Source: Candidatus Zhuqueibacterota bacterium
GTDB lineage: Bacteria; Zhuqueibacterota; Zhuqueibacteria; Oceanimicrobiales; Oceanimicrobiaceae
NCBI GenBank assembly: GCA_029262055.1
Contig: JAJDAD010000092.1
Location: forward strand, 1-64,000
Length of the DNA stretch: 64,000 nt
Direction of reading: 5' to 3'
Both the position numbers and the translations under genes were made by a program. A model generated the notes under the pieces. The model ran no database searches. It was not told the DNA's origin and saw nothing but the letters and a program-made list of their open reading frames with translations. Below, one piece after another: positions 16,499 to 25,351 of this stretch; position 1 is the first letter of the stretch, and each line of letters begins with the position of its first letter.

Positions 16499-18496
16499 AT
16501 GTCGAAGAAAGCGAAGATTTCAATCGCCCTGACCGCTGTGATGCTGATGCTAGTAAGTGTCGGGACATCATTGGCGAGTGCACAAGAGTTGAGCGATTTC
16601 GAGAGTAGGAGAAGTGACATTTACAGCTCTAGCCAAAGAGCGTACACGCAATACAAAAAACCGATTGAAGCCAAAGTTGTTGACCGCCGTTTTGTTCCCA
16701 GGGAGGCGATGTTCATGGCCAACCAGAGCATGCTGTCGGGGACCTTTTTCTTTGAAGACGCAGTGGAGGCTGGTTTACCGGTCGTCAATGACAAGGATTT
16801 CTTTTATATGACGTCGGTAGAGGCTTATTGGTATTCGCGCTACAATCTGTCGATTTTACTAGGCAAAAGCCGGATGGGCGTGCACCTGGTACACGGGCCT
16901 TACCTGACCTACAAAGCGTTGAAACAAAAGGACGAAGTCTTCTACAATCGCGACCGGGCGGAGCGCGAACTCGCCAACCGCGAAGTACTTCTGGGTCAAG
17001 TTATCCCGATGTACCTGGCGCGCACGGGTTTTCCACGCCGGTTTGAAGACGCCTCTCCAATCATGCTTGAATTTGCCTCCGGCGATCCAGTTCTCCCCAG
17101 GTCAGTCGATACCAACGACGACTTCGAAGGTGGCAATGGCCAGCCTGATTTTGAAGATTCCTATTTGACCCTCAGATGGAACGCCAATAAGATTGACAAA
17201 AGCATCGACATTGGAGGTGTCGGACAGACATTACTCAAGCAGGCGTTGTGGATGGAGTATTTCTTCACTCAAAATCACGACAACGGTCGCTTGCTTGGCA
17301 ATGATGCCGAAGAGGGGTTTCGCGGCGCTATGCTCAACCTGATGTCAGTTTCCAAAATGATGATGCTGAAATCAGCTCTATTTTATGACGGCAACAAGCT
17401 GACCGGCATTAACCCGGTCAATTACAATCCGGACGAAAAACTGTTGTACTTGCCGCACCGTCTCGGCGTGCGTTTGATTCAGCCCGGCGACATTCCGCCG
17501 CGACCGGAGTGGTTTTCGGTGAAAGACAAGTCCAGCCAGTTGTTTGACCAGGCCTCCATGCTGTGGGCCACCTCCGAATATTTCTACTTTTCCGATCCCA
17601 ATGTGGAGGACAATTGGAACAACGTGTTCGGAGAGGACACACCATACGATGGCTCGATCATGGAACAGCAATTTGCTACTGCTTTATCCAGCGGTCTTTC
17701 GAACGTATTGCTGAAAAATATCGAGAAGATGCACTGGGACGAAGCCAATGGCTCTTTTGTTTCTCAATGGCTGCCAAAGACGGGACAGGGTAGCAAAGTC
17801 AATCTCCTTGATGCCGGCACGGCGATGCTCGCGCTAGCCAACTACAGTCGCCATTTGGAGTATGATTCTGCTTTGCACGCAAAGGCGCAACGGTTGTTGG
17901 GAGCGCAGGCTGATTTTCTGGTCGATAGACTACAGAATAGCGACGGGTCTTTTCCGGACGGTTACGACTTTAGCGGGCAGCGGGCCCTTGGTCAGGAAAA
18001 GACTCTGACATCACAGGGAATGGCAATTCAAGGCTTGATTCACGCGTACAAGGAGCTGAAGAATGACAAGTATTTGCGGGCAGCCCTGAAGGCGTACCGT
18101 TTCATGAATGAAAAACTGTGGCATGCCGGTGTTGGCATTTATCGTTCCTCGGTCGGGGCAACTGAGTCTGTTTACACGCCGATAACGTTTGGCGCAGTTT
18201 ACGGCGCAATGCGGGCGGTCATACTGCAGACCAAGGATATGAAAGAAGTGGAACGGTTCAAACAACTCTTTGTGCAGGCGGTCAATCGCAGCGGCATTAT
18301 GCTGGCCGAAGAGGTCGACACCGGTGAAAAAGACCCGACGCAAGTCGATGGTGATGGTGACGGAATTCCACAGTTTCAGTACGCCAAAGATGGCAAACGA
18401 GGCGTGGCGGCGGTCTTCGCTTCCAAAGTTCTGATCAAGACTCCGGCGGAAGCAGCGATTAGTACAGCTGCGGTTGGACTGCTTGAGCGAGATTAG
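16499..18496 (+). CDS. large exported alpha-helical protein of unknown function
   Basis: A 665-residue protein with a signal peptide (ISIALTAVMLMLVSVGTS, cleaved after ASAQ). I do not recognise the family. The C-terminal half has spaced helix pairs and turns such as NSDGSFPDGYDFSGQ, LTSQGMAIQGLIHAYKEL and LRAALKAYRFMNEKLWHAG that recall an (alpha/alpha) toroid as in six-hairpin glycosidases or cyclases. DGDGDGIPQ near residue 625 looks like a calcium loop. GAGGAGAAAACC precedes the ATG at 16499, preferred to the upstream ATG at 16472. It closes the three-gene locus and may act with the barrel protein. Confidence 0.65.
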   Translation: MSKKAKISIALTAVMLMLVSVGTSLASAQELSDFESRRSDIYSSSQRAYTQYKKPIEAKVVDRRFVPREAMFMANQSMLSGTFFFEDAVEAGLPVVNDKDFFYMTSVEAYWYSRYNLSILLGKSRMGVHLVHGPYLTYKALKQKDEVFYNRDRAERELANREVLLGQVIPMYLARTGFPRRFEDASPIMLEFASGDPVLPRSVDTNDDFEGGNGQPDFEDSYLTLRWNANKIDKSIDIGGVGQTLLKQALWMEYFFTQNHDNGRLLGNDAEEGFRGAMLNLMSVSKMMMLKSALFYDGNKLTGINPVNYNPDEKLLYLPHRLGVRLIQPGDIPPRPEWFSVKDKSSQLFDQASMLWATSEYFYFSDPNVEDNWNNVFGEDTPYDGSIMEQQFATALSSGLSNVLLKNIEKMHWDEANGSFVSQWLPKTGQGSKVNLLDAGTAMLALANYSRHLEYDSALHAKAQRLLGAQADFLVDRLQNSDGSFPDGYDFSGQRALGQEKTLTSQGMAIQGLIHAYKELKNDKYLRAALKAYRFMNEKLWHAGVGIYRSSVGATESVYTPITFGAVYGAMRAVILQTKDMKEVERFKQLFVQAVNRSGIMLAEEVDTGEKDPTQVDGDGDGIPQFQYAKDGKRGVAAVFASKVLIKTPAEAAISTAAVGLLERD

Positions 18497-18944
18497 CCTT
18501 TGCTTTGATCCTTTTTGCGAGAGCTATCTTGGTAAACAGGCGGGGCAATTTGTCTCGCCTGTTTACTTTGAAGAGGGCTTGCTGCAACATGCGGCCAATT
18601 CACCAGTCTATGACGAACACGGGCTCTGAGTGTTGGCCTTGATTCTAGTGGAACCTGAAGTCTCCGTATCCCGGCGGCGTGCCGCGGCCGGGATTTTCGT
18701 ATCTGAAGACGACCGGGGAAACAGGCGATTAGTCTCGCCTCTGGGCCGACGTTGCAATTTCCTCGCCGCGCTTATCGTTCGCAGGTCGACTTTGCATGTT
18801 TTTGAGCTTGTATCTGAATAGGTACTTCGCTACATTTATGGCCCTATCCGCAACTACTTCTTTGTGCGTGAATCGAATTCTTTTGTGGCGATGGAATATA
18901 GATTTAGACCATACTGTTATCAGTCTTGAGTACATAGGTTATCC
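18497..18944. other. 448-bp non-coding gap with two hairpins
   Basis: No convincing gene is present. An 11-bp perfect inverted repeat, GTAAACAGGCG (18532-18542) and CGCCTGTTTAC (18556-18566), follows the 16499 gene. A second one, ATCCCGGC (18668-18675) and GCCGGGAT (18687-18694), is followed by TTTTCG. Parts of the first hairpin recur: AAACAGGCG again at 18719-18727 and TCTCGCCT again at 18733-18740. The last 100 bp before the PorV-like gene are AT-rich and probably hold its promoter, which I could not define. Confidence 0.6.
18532..18566 (+). terminator. hairpin after the three-gene secreted locus, possible terminator
   Basis: An 11-bp perfect stem with a 13-base loop, 36 bp after the stop codon. 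Only TTTG follows the stem, so termination would be weak; the second hairpin at 18668-18697, which has a TTTT tail, may back it up. Confidence 0.45.
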
Positions 18945-20009
18945 ATGCAGACAATCCGACATTTATTCGTTTTCACAATTCTGTGTGTCTGGTCCAACTC
19001 CGGCATTGGCGGCGATCTGGTTGGCGCCAAGTATGCCGGTGAGTTTCTGAACCTCGGTGCAGGTGGCCGGTCGTTGGGAATGGGTGGTGCATTTGTGGCC
19101 GTGGCACGAGATGTCACCTCGGGATATTGGAACCCAGCCGGTTTGTCCCACTTGAAGTACCCCCAGTTCATGCTCATGCATTCCAGCCAATTCTCCGGCG
19201 AAGTGAATTATGACTACGGCAGCGTCGGTCTTCCGGTTGGGGGTAGAAATAGCGTGGGCCTGAGCTTGATACGAGTTGGCGTAGACGACGTCATCAAGAC
19301 CAGATTGCTCAACCCGGATCTGGCCATCGGCGAAATCGACTCGACCAGTGGCGTGCGCAACGTACCGATAGAAGATGGTGCGTTCAACGCTGCGGATTAC
19401 GCGCTCTACCTGACCTATTCGAAAAGAAGTGGCGGCAATTTTTCTTACGGTGGAAATGTCAAGCTGGTGCATCGTGGTCTGGGTGACAATTCTGCCTGGG
19501 GTATCGGTTTTGATGTCGGGGTTTTGTTTAGTCCGATGACAAATTTGATGGTGGGCCTGAACTTTCAGGATGTAACCACAACTTTATTGGCCTGGGATAC
19601 GGGACGCCGCGAGTTGATACGTCCGACGCTGCGCGCCGGTGTCAGTTACCCGTTCTCTTGGGAAGCTGCCGGCGGCCGGTTTCAACCTGCTGTGGATTTT
19701 ATTTTTCGATTTGAGAACCGCCAGGAGTCTTCACTTTTCAATGTTGGCAGGACAAGTTTGGACATAAACGTGGGTTGGGAGTATGTGCATCGCGGTTCAG
19801 TTGCCTTTCGTTTTGGTTTTGCCGACTTCGCCCAATCAGAAGCCAGTGAGGTCAGTCTGGGCCAGGTCTCTGCCGGCATCGGCTTGCGCTTTCCGAAACT
19901 AAATATCGACTACGCTTTTCTGGGTCATGAAGACCTTGGAAATACGCACCGTATTTCTGCAAAACTCACGCTGGAAGAGCCGAAATTTATGAGAAAAAAA
20001 GGATTTTAA
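18945..20009 (+). CDS. PorV/PorQ family (UPF0164) outer-membrane protein
   Basis: A 354-residue exported protein with a short signal peptide ending NSGIGG. The segment AGEFLNLGAGGRSLGMGGAFVAVARDVTSG, read with its continuation YWNPAGL, is the conserved start of the PorV/PorQ (UPF0164, FadL-fold) barrel family. Such proteins in the FCB group handle or shuttle type-IX-secreted cargo, but many UPF0164 members have no known task. It is a single gene between two non-coding gaps. A second member is encoded at 29213. Confidence 0.8.
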   Translation: MQTIRHLFVFTILCVWSNSGIGGDLVGAKYAGEFLNLGAGGRSLGMGGAFVAVARDVTSGYWNPAGLSHLKYPQFMLMHSSQFSGEVNYDYGSVGLPVGGRNSVGLSLIRVGVDDVIKTRLLNPDLAIGEIDSTSGVRNVPIEDGAFNAADYALYLTYSKRSGGNFSYGGNVKLVHRGLGDNSAWGIGFDVGVLFSPMTNLMVGLNFQDVTTTLLAWDTGRRELIRPTLRAGVSYPFSWEAAGGRFQPAVDFIFRFENRQESSLFNVGRTSLDINVGWEYVHRGSVAFRFGFADFAQSEASEVSLGQVSAGIGLRFPKLNIDYAFLGHEDLGNTHRISAKLTLEEPKFMRKKGF

Positions 20010-20090
20010 CCCCTCCAGAATTACCCCGGCAAGCACGTTTGTCTGAGGCTTTTTACAAGCCGTAACCCACTAAGAAACTTGAAATTTCGT

Positions 20091-20119
20091 TTGACTCTTT
20101 ACATTTAATACCTTATAAT
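20091..20119 (+). promoter_or_regulatory. sigma70 promoter of the yicC-gmk-rpoZ-coaBC-udg-dnaB-rel operon
   Basis: TTGACT (20091-20096), 17 bp, TATAAT (20114-20119): a near-perfect promoter. Transcription would start near 20126, leaving an 86-base leader before yicC. Confidence 0.85.
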
Positions 20120-20211
20120 TTAAGTCAATTTTCGATTCGATTCTGTTGGCATTGTGCTTGGGCTCTTGAGTTCAAGTTCTAACCACATCTTCGCAAGGTG
20201 GGATGCGATAA

Positions 20212-21090
20212 ATGATAACAAGCATGACTGGTTTTGGCCGGGCAGAGGCGCGCCAAAACGGTTTCTTGGTTACAACCGAAGTACGTTCTTTAAACCATCG
20301 TTTTCTCGACATTGACCTTCGACTGCCGAAAGAGTTAGGTGTCTTTGAACGGCAGATCAAGGACCTTGTTTCCAGTCGTTTGGCTAGAGGGCGGGTGAAT
20401 GTCACGGTTACCGTACAGGGTGGAGACGTCCCCGTCGGCGGCATAACCGTCGATCGGGTGCTCGCGTCAAAGTACGTGCAGTTGGCGGAAGACCTCAGGC
20501 AGGAGTTCGGTCTGAAGGGCGCGCTTGATGTGCAACAGTTGCTGGGTTTTCCGGACATCATCTGTTTTGAAGCCCCCCGGAGCCTCGACGAAGAGATCTG
20601 GAAAACTGCCAGGGAGTCCATCGAGGCTGCTCTGGATGAACTGGGTGATATGAGGGTGCGCGAGGGCGGAGAAATCGGCGAGGACCTGAAAAGCAGACTG
20701 GACAATATCACAGGGTTGGTCGACTTAATTGAGCGGCATGCAGGCGGCAACGCAAAAGAAGCGTACGACAAACTGAAGAAGAAGGTGGAATCCATCGCGG
20801 ACAGCGAGATTGTCAACGCCGGTCGCCTGGAAATGGAAGTTGCCGTTTTGGCCGACAAGGCGGATGTCACTGAGGAGTGTATCCGTTTCAAGAGTCATAA
20901 TAAACTGTTTTCCGAGCTACTTGACAACGAGAATTCTGAGGGCAGGAGGCTTAACTTTTTGTTGCAGGAGATGCATCGCGAGGCGAATACCATCGGCGCC
21001 AAAGCCAATGACTCTCAGATTTCACACTGGATTGTTGACATCAAGGAAGATATTGAGAAACTGCGCGAACAGATTCAAAATATCGAGTAA
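20212..21090 (+). CDS. yicC: YicC/YloC family endoribonuclease
   Basis: A 292-residue protein that starts MITSMTGFGRAE, the family signature, and ends with the DUF1732 domain (KADVTEECIRFKSH, LNFLLQEMHREANTIGAKAND). YicC proteins are ribonucleases implicated in RNA turnover. AAGGTGGG precedes the ATG. In many bacteria the gene is next to gmk and rpoZ, as here; gmk starts two bases after its stop. Confidence 0.94.
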   Translation: MITSMTGFGRAEARQNGFLVTTEVRSLNHRFLDIDLRLPKELGVFERQIKDLVSSRLARGRVNVTVTVQGGDVPVGGITVDRVLASKYVQLAEDLRQEFGLKGALDVQQLLGFPDIICFEAPRSLDEEIWKTARESIEAALDELGDMRVREGGEIGEDLKSRLDNITGLVDLIERHAGGNAKEAYDKLKKKVESIADSEIVNAGRLEMEVAVLADKADVTEECIRFKSHNKLFSELLDNENSEGRRLNFLLQEMHREANTIGAKANDSQISHWIVDIKEDIEKLREQIQNIE

Positions 21091-21092
21091 AC

Positions 21093-21683
21093 ATGATTGA
21101 GCCAGGCCTGCTGGTTGTGATCTCTGCTCCATCCGGAGGGGGCAAGACCACCATTCTGCGGAAAGTGCTTGCGAGGGAAAATGGAGACTTTAGGTATTCC
21201 ATTTCCGCGACCACGAGAACTCGCAGGCACAATGAGGTTGACGGTCACGATTATCACTTCATCGGCCTGCCTGAGTTCAGGCAGAGACAGCAGGATGGCG
21301 GGTTTGTTGAGTGGGCGGAGGTGCACGGTAACTATTATGCAACGCCGAAACCGGCTATTGAGGCTTGGTTGCAGGAAGGGAGGATTGTCTTTCTCGACCT
21401 GGATGTGGATGGCGGCCTGCAAGTAAAGGAACAATTTCAGGAGAAGGCTCTGTTGATTTTTGTGAAGCCGCCTTCTTTTGCAAGCCTGAGCGAGCGTTTG
21501 GGCAAGCGTGGTACCGAGACTCAGGCCGAGATTCAAAAGCGGCTGCAGCGGTATCCGAAGGAGATAGGGAAAGCTGAATTCTATGACCATGAGGTCGTTA
21601 ACGTAGATGTGGAGCAGACGGTAGAAGAAGTTTTGAACATAATAAAAAAGCACAGTCCTATAGCAATTGGAGGTTGTAAATGA
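21093..21683 (+). CDS. gmk: guanylate kinase
   Basis: A 196-residue kinase converting GMP to GDP. P-loop SAPSGGGKTTIL, the GMP-binding TTRTRRHNEVDGHDYHF and the lid region are all present. It lies between yicC and rpoZ, overlapping rpoZ by four bases (ATGA). The position links purine nucleotide supply with the (p)ppGpp enzyme encoded later in the same operon, since guanylate kinase is a known ppGpp target in several phyla. Confidence 0.97.
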   Translation: MIEPGLLVVISAPSGGGKTTILRKVLARENGDFRYSISATTRTRRHNEVDGHDYHFIGLPEFRQRQQDGGFVEWAEVHGNYYATPKPAIEAWLQEGRIVFLDLDVDGGLQVKEQFQEKALLIFVKPPSFASLSERLGKRGTETQAEIQKRLQRYPKEIGKAEFYDHEVVNVDVEQTVEEVLNIIKKHSPIAIGGCK

Positions 21684-21991
21684 TTGAAACTCTTTCAATC
21701 AGGAAGCTGGAAGAAAAAGCCACAAATATTTATGAGGCCATCATTGTACTTGCCAAGCGTTCGCGGCAAGTAAACAGCGATCAAAAGCAGATGTTGGCTG
21801 CGGAGAGGGATTACGAGGAGGATTTTGGCGGCTATGGCGAGGAAGAGTTCGAGCCTAATTATGACGCCGATTATGAGGAGTTGCCTAAGCCGACCGCGGT
21901 CGCTCTGGAAGAATTCCTCAATGATAAAATCAGTCATAAGTACCCTGACGCCGACTCTGAGGAGGAAGAAAAAGAGGGAGGCCCTCAATAG
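21680..21991 (+). CDS. rpoZ: RNA polymerase omega subunit (RpoZ/Rpb6-like)
   Basis: A 103-residue protein whose N-terminus (LSIRKLEEKATNIYEAIIVLAKRSRQV in pieces) matches the omega/Rpb6 fold; the C-terminus is strongly acidic (EDFGGYGEEEFEPNYD and DSEEEEKEGG). Omega helps assemble RNA polymerase and forms one ppGpp site. It is preceded by GGAGGTTGTAA and overlaps gmk by four bases. The acidic tail is longer than in E. coli omega. The gmk-rpoZ-rel linkage is a conserved stringent-response grouping. Confidence 0.85.
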   Translation: MIETLSIRKLEEKATNIYEAIIVLAKRSRQVNSDQKQMLAAERDYEEDFGGYGEEEFEPNYDADYEELPKPTAVALEEFLNDKISHKYPDADSEEEEKEGGPQ

Positions 21992-22015
21992 AACCCAGTT
22001 TGCGAACTTGCAGCC

Positions 22016-23245
22016 ATGACACTTTTTGAAAAAAAAATTGCCGTAGGTGTCTCCGGAGGAATTGCGGCTTACAAGGCCTGCGAGCTTGTACGCGAACTCA
22101 AACGCAATGGCGCTCTGGTTCGGGTCTGTATGACCGAATCGGCCACAAGATTTGTGGGCCCGCTTACTTTGGCTACTTTGTCAGAGAATTCCGTCAGCAT
22201 GTCCCTGTTCGCAGATGCTGAAGTCGACGGTACGGTGCATCTGGATTTGGCGCGTTGGTGCGACGCTCTGGTGGTCTGTCCGGCAACCGCCAATATTCTT
22301 GCAAAATCCCGCAATGGTTTGGCAGATGATTTTCTGTCAACGGCACTGCTCGCGACCGAAGCCCCCATTGTTTTTTGCCCTGCGATGAATAGCGCCATGT
22401 GGGCCAAACCCGTGGTGCAGGACCATGTTAGAGTGCTCAGAGAGAGGGGGGCCAAGCTCGTAGACCCCGAATGGGGAGAGCTGGCAACCACCAGCGAAGG
22501 CAAAGGCATCGGACGCCTCGCTGAGACCGGTCGCATAATGCAGGCAATAAAGCAGGCTGTCCTGGGAAATAAACAATTGGCCGGCAAAAAGGTGCTGGTG
22601 TCCGCAGGCCCGACGCGGGAGGCTCTCGATCCTGTTCGTTTTATCACAAATTATTCGACCGGCAAGATGGGGTTTGCGTTAGCAGAGGCTGCCAAATTGC
22701 GCGGCGCCTCAGTGACGCTAGTCTGCGGGCCTAATCAAATCAATAGCATTGAGGGAGTCAATCAAATTGATGTCGAGAGTGTCGAGCAGATGCTTTCTGC
22801 GCTCAAATCTGAATACAGCGACTCTGACCTGCTACTGATGGCAGCCGCTGTCTCCGATTATCTGCCGAAGAGGAAGTCTCCCCAGAAACTGAAGAAAGCA
22901 TCGACTTCTCTTGCGATTGAACTCAGAAAGGCGCCGGATATTCTGACGGCGCTCTCCGATCCCAATGCCACCTGTGTCCGGGTCGGTTTTGCTCTGGAGA
23001 CTGAGAATGAAATAGCAAATGCACAAGTGAAGCTGGCCGAGAAGGATCTTGACATGGTTGTACTGAACAATCCTTTGCAGTCGGGAGCTGCTTTCGGCGG
23101 CGACACGAACATCGTCACCCTGATCGAAAGGAAGGGTGCTATCGAGACGCTTCCCAAGATGTCCAAGGCAGAAGTCGCTGATAAGATTCTGGACAAGATA
23201 AGTCCCTTGCTGTATGCCGATTCATCCAAAACAGTCGCTGTTTAG
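22016..23245 (+). CDS. coaBC: bifunctional phosphopantothenoylcysteine decarboxylase/synthase
   Basis: A 409-residue fusion for two steps of coenzyme A synthesis. The N-terminal flavoprotein half (CoaC) has AVGVSGGIAAYKACELVREL in pieces and FCPAMNSAMW; the C-terminal half (CoaB) begins near residue 190 with VLVSAGPTREALDPVRFITNYSTGKMG in pieces and has the synthetase motif AAAVSDYLP. It is 24 bp after rpoZ in the same operon. No strong ribosome site is visible before the ATG. Confidence 0.96.
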   Translation: MTLFEKKIAVGVSGGIAAYKACELVRELKRNGALVRVCMTESATRFVGPLTLATLSENSVSMSLFADAEVDGTVHLDLARWCDALVVCPATANILAKSRNGLADDFLSTALLATEAPIVFCPAMNSAMWAKPVVQDHVRVLRERGAKLVDPEWGELATTSEGKGIGRLAETGRIMQAIKQAVLGNKQLAGKKVLVSAGPTREALDPVRFITNYSTGKMGFALAEAAKLRGASVTLVCGPNQINSIEGVNQIDVESVEQMLSALKSEYSDSDLLLMAAAVSDYLPKRKSPQKLKKASTSLAIELRKAPDILTALSDPNATCVRVGFALETENEIANAQVKLAEKDLDMVVLNNPLQSGAAFGGDTNIVTLIERKGAIETLPKMSKAEVADKILDKISPLLYADSSKTVAV

Positions 23246-23259
23246 GCGCGTTGGCATAA

Positions 23260-23958
23260 ATGGCTGACCGTTCGCAAGTAATCGCCTCAACCAAAAGCTA
23301 CCTCGCACAGCAATCGGCCATGTATGGCGACCTTTATGCCGAAAGCTGGTCGCCGCAAGCCAAATCGCAAACAAAGGGGACAACGCTTGATTCTCTTTGC
23401 CAGGAAAAAAGAGACTGTACTGCGTGTGAACTTTCCGCTGCCAGAACAAACGTTGTCTTCGGGATCGGCCCTGCCGATGCCAAAGTCATGTGCATTGGCG
23501 AGGCGCCTGGCAGTGAAGAGGACTTGGACGGCAAGCCGTTTGTCGGAGCTGCCGGACAACTGCTGGACAAGATTCTTGCGGCCATAGGCTTTAGCCGTGA
23601 TGAGGTTTACATCGCCAACATCGTCAAGTGTCGTCCCCCGGGGAACCGCGACCCCGAACCAGAAGAGATCTCTGAGTGTCTGCCTATCCTGAACCGGCAG
23701 ATTGAAATGATAAACCCAGTGTTGATTCTGGTGCTGGGTAAGGTTGCCGCACAGACGCTGCTTGCAAAAGACGGGTCATTGAACTCAATGCGCGGCACGA
23801 GCCATGCAATACACGGCGTGCAGGCCGTAGTAACCTATCACCCTGCGGCTTTGTTGCGCAATTCCCAGTTTAAACGGGATACGTGGCAAGATGTACGCAG
23901 CTTTCGTAAACTCTATGATGAGTTGGTTGGAGACAAACCGGCGCTTGACCATTCATGA
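23260..23958 (+). CDS. uracil-DNA glycosylase, family 4 (iron-sulfur)
   Basis: A 232-residue uracil-DNA glycosylase of the thermostable family-4 type. Iron-sulfur cysteines appear as CTACEL (residues about 48-53) and in NIVKCRPPGNRDPEPEEISEC. Catalytic motifs are GEAPGSEEDLDGKPFVG and the late TYHPAALLR. It removes uracil from DNA. The last codons overlap dnaB by four bases (ATGA), so translation is probably coupled. Confidence 0.93.
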   Translation: MADRSQVIASTKSYLAQQSAMYGDLYAESWSPQAKSQTKGTTLDSLCQEKRDCTACELSAARTNVVFGIGPADAKVMCIGEAPGSEEDLDGKPFVGAAGQLLDKILAAIGFSRDEVYIANIVKCRPPGNRDPEPEEISECLPILNRQIEMINPVLILVLGKVAAQTLLAKDGSLNSMRGTSHAIHGVQAVVTYHPAALLRNSQFKRDTWQDVRSFRKLYDELVGDKPALDHS

Positions 23959-25349
23959 ATTCCAAATCGAAAAAGAATCCCCCAAGGGAAGTGCTTAGCG
24001 ACCGCATGCCGCCCCAGGCGGTTGAGGAAGAAATGGCTGTACTTGGGTCCATGCTGATCGATCGGGAAGCCGTCAATAAAGCGCTTGGCGCGCTGGAGCC
24101 CGATATTTTCTACCGGCCGGCGCATAAGCACATTTATGAAGCCATGGTCGCACTTTACGAAGAAAGTGTCGAGATCGATTACTTGACCGTAACCGACCAG
24201 CTCGAAAAGATGGAAGTGCTTGAAGATATCGGCGGCGCTTACTACGTCACTGAGCTTGCCAATGCCGTACCGTCGGCGGCCAGCATCGACTACTACGCAA
24301 AGATTGTTTTGGAAAAGGGTCTTTTGCGTAAGATGATCGAAGTGTGCAATGAAGTCATATCAGATGCTTTTGCTGCCACCGGCAATGTCGCCGACCTGAT
24401 CGACGAGGCCGAGCGCAGGATATTTCAACTCTCTGAGAAGAAACTGCGCAAGGGCTTTTTGCAGATTCATCCGATTTTGACGGAGACATTTGACCTGATT
24501 GATAGTTACCACAAGCGGGCAGGAACGGTGACCGGCGTGGCCACAGGGTTTGATGATTTGGACAAGATGACGTCGGGGATGCAAAACTCCGACCTGATCA
24601 TTATCGCCGGTCGTCCATCCATGGGCAAAACCGCTTTTTGTCTAAACGTCGCGCGCAATGCGGCGGTGGAACATGGCGTGCCCGTGGGCGTGTTTAGTCT
24701 GGAGATGTCAAACACGCAACTGGCCATGCGCATGCTTTGTGCGGAATCCAAGGTTGACGCCCACAAAGTCCGCACCGGAAACTTGCCGCAAAGTGAGTGG
24801 CCGAGGTTAAGTACGAGCGTAGGGACACTGGCGGAGGCGCCCATATTTATCGATGACACGGCTGCTCTGAGCGTGCTGGAGATCAGAGCGAAAGCGCGGC
24901 GCCTGAAAAGCGAACATGACATCGGAATGCTGATTATAGATTACCTGCAATTGGCGAAAGGACCTTCGTCTTCAGAAAGCCGTCAGATCGAGATTTCAGC
25001 TATTTCGCAATCGCTGAAAGCGCTGGCGAAGGAACTGAATATCCCGGTCGTTGCCCTGTCACAGCTATCCCGTGCAGTTGAATCGCGCGGCGGCGATCGC
25101 CGGCCCATTCTGTCTGATTTGAGGGAATCAGGCGCGATTGAGCAGGATGCCGACGTCGTCATGTTCATTTACCGGCCCGAAGTCTACGGCCCGGTAGAGG
25201 AAGAGGGAATCGCAGAGATCATCATTGCGAAGCAGAGAAATGGTCCAACCGGTACCGTCGAGTTGAAGTTTCACAAGCAGTTTGTGCTTTTCTCCAATAT
25301 GGCCAAGTATCGCGAAGAAGACATGTATGCACCCGATCCTTCTTTTTAG
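23955..25349 (+). CDS. dnaB: replicative DNA helicase
   Basis: A 464-residue DnaB: N-terminal DnaB_N domain (PQAVEEEMAVLGSMLID), then the RecA-like helicase with Walker A AGRPSMGKTAF, the EMSNTQLAMRML stretch, Walker B MLIIDYLQL and SQLSRAVESRGGDRRPILSDLRESGAIEQDAD in pieces. It is of normal length and carries no intein. It starts inside the glycosylase gene and ends two bases before rel. Confidence 0.97.
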   Translation: MNSKSKKNPPREVLSDRMPPQAVEEEMAVLGSMLIDREAVNKALGALEPDIFYRPAHKHIYEAMVALYEESVEIDYLTVTDQLEKMEVLEDIGGAYYVTELANAVPSAASIDYYAKIVLEKGLLRKMIEVCNEVISDAFAATGNVADLIDEAERRIFQLSEKKLRKGFLQIHPILTETFDLIDSYHKRAGTVTGVATGFDDLDKMTSGMQNSDLIIIAGRPSMGKTAFCLNVARNAAVEHGVPVGVFSLEMSNTQLAMRMLCAESKVDAHKVRTGNLPQSEWPRLSTSVGTLAEAPIFIDDTAALSVLEIRAKARRLKSEHDIGMLIIDYLQLAKGPSSSESRQIEISAISQSLKALAKELNIPVVALSQLSRAVESRGGDRRPILSDLRESGAIEQDADVVMFIYRPEVYGPVEEEGIAEIIIAKQRNGPTGTVELKFHKQFVLFSNMAKYREEDMYAPDPSF

Positions 25350-25351
25350 AA

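Noticed and set aside
23955-25349. Intein in dnaB or dnaE
   Set aside because: Both proteins have normal length and uninterrupted motifs.
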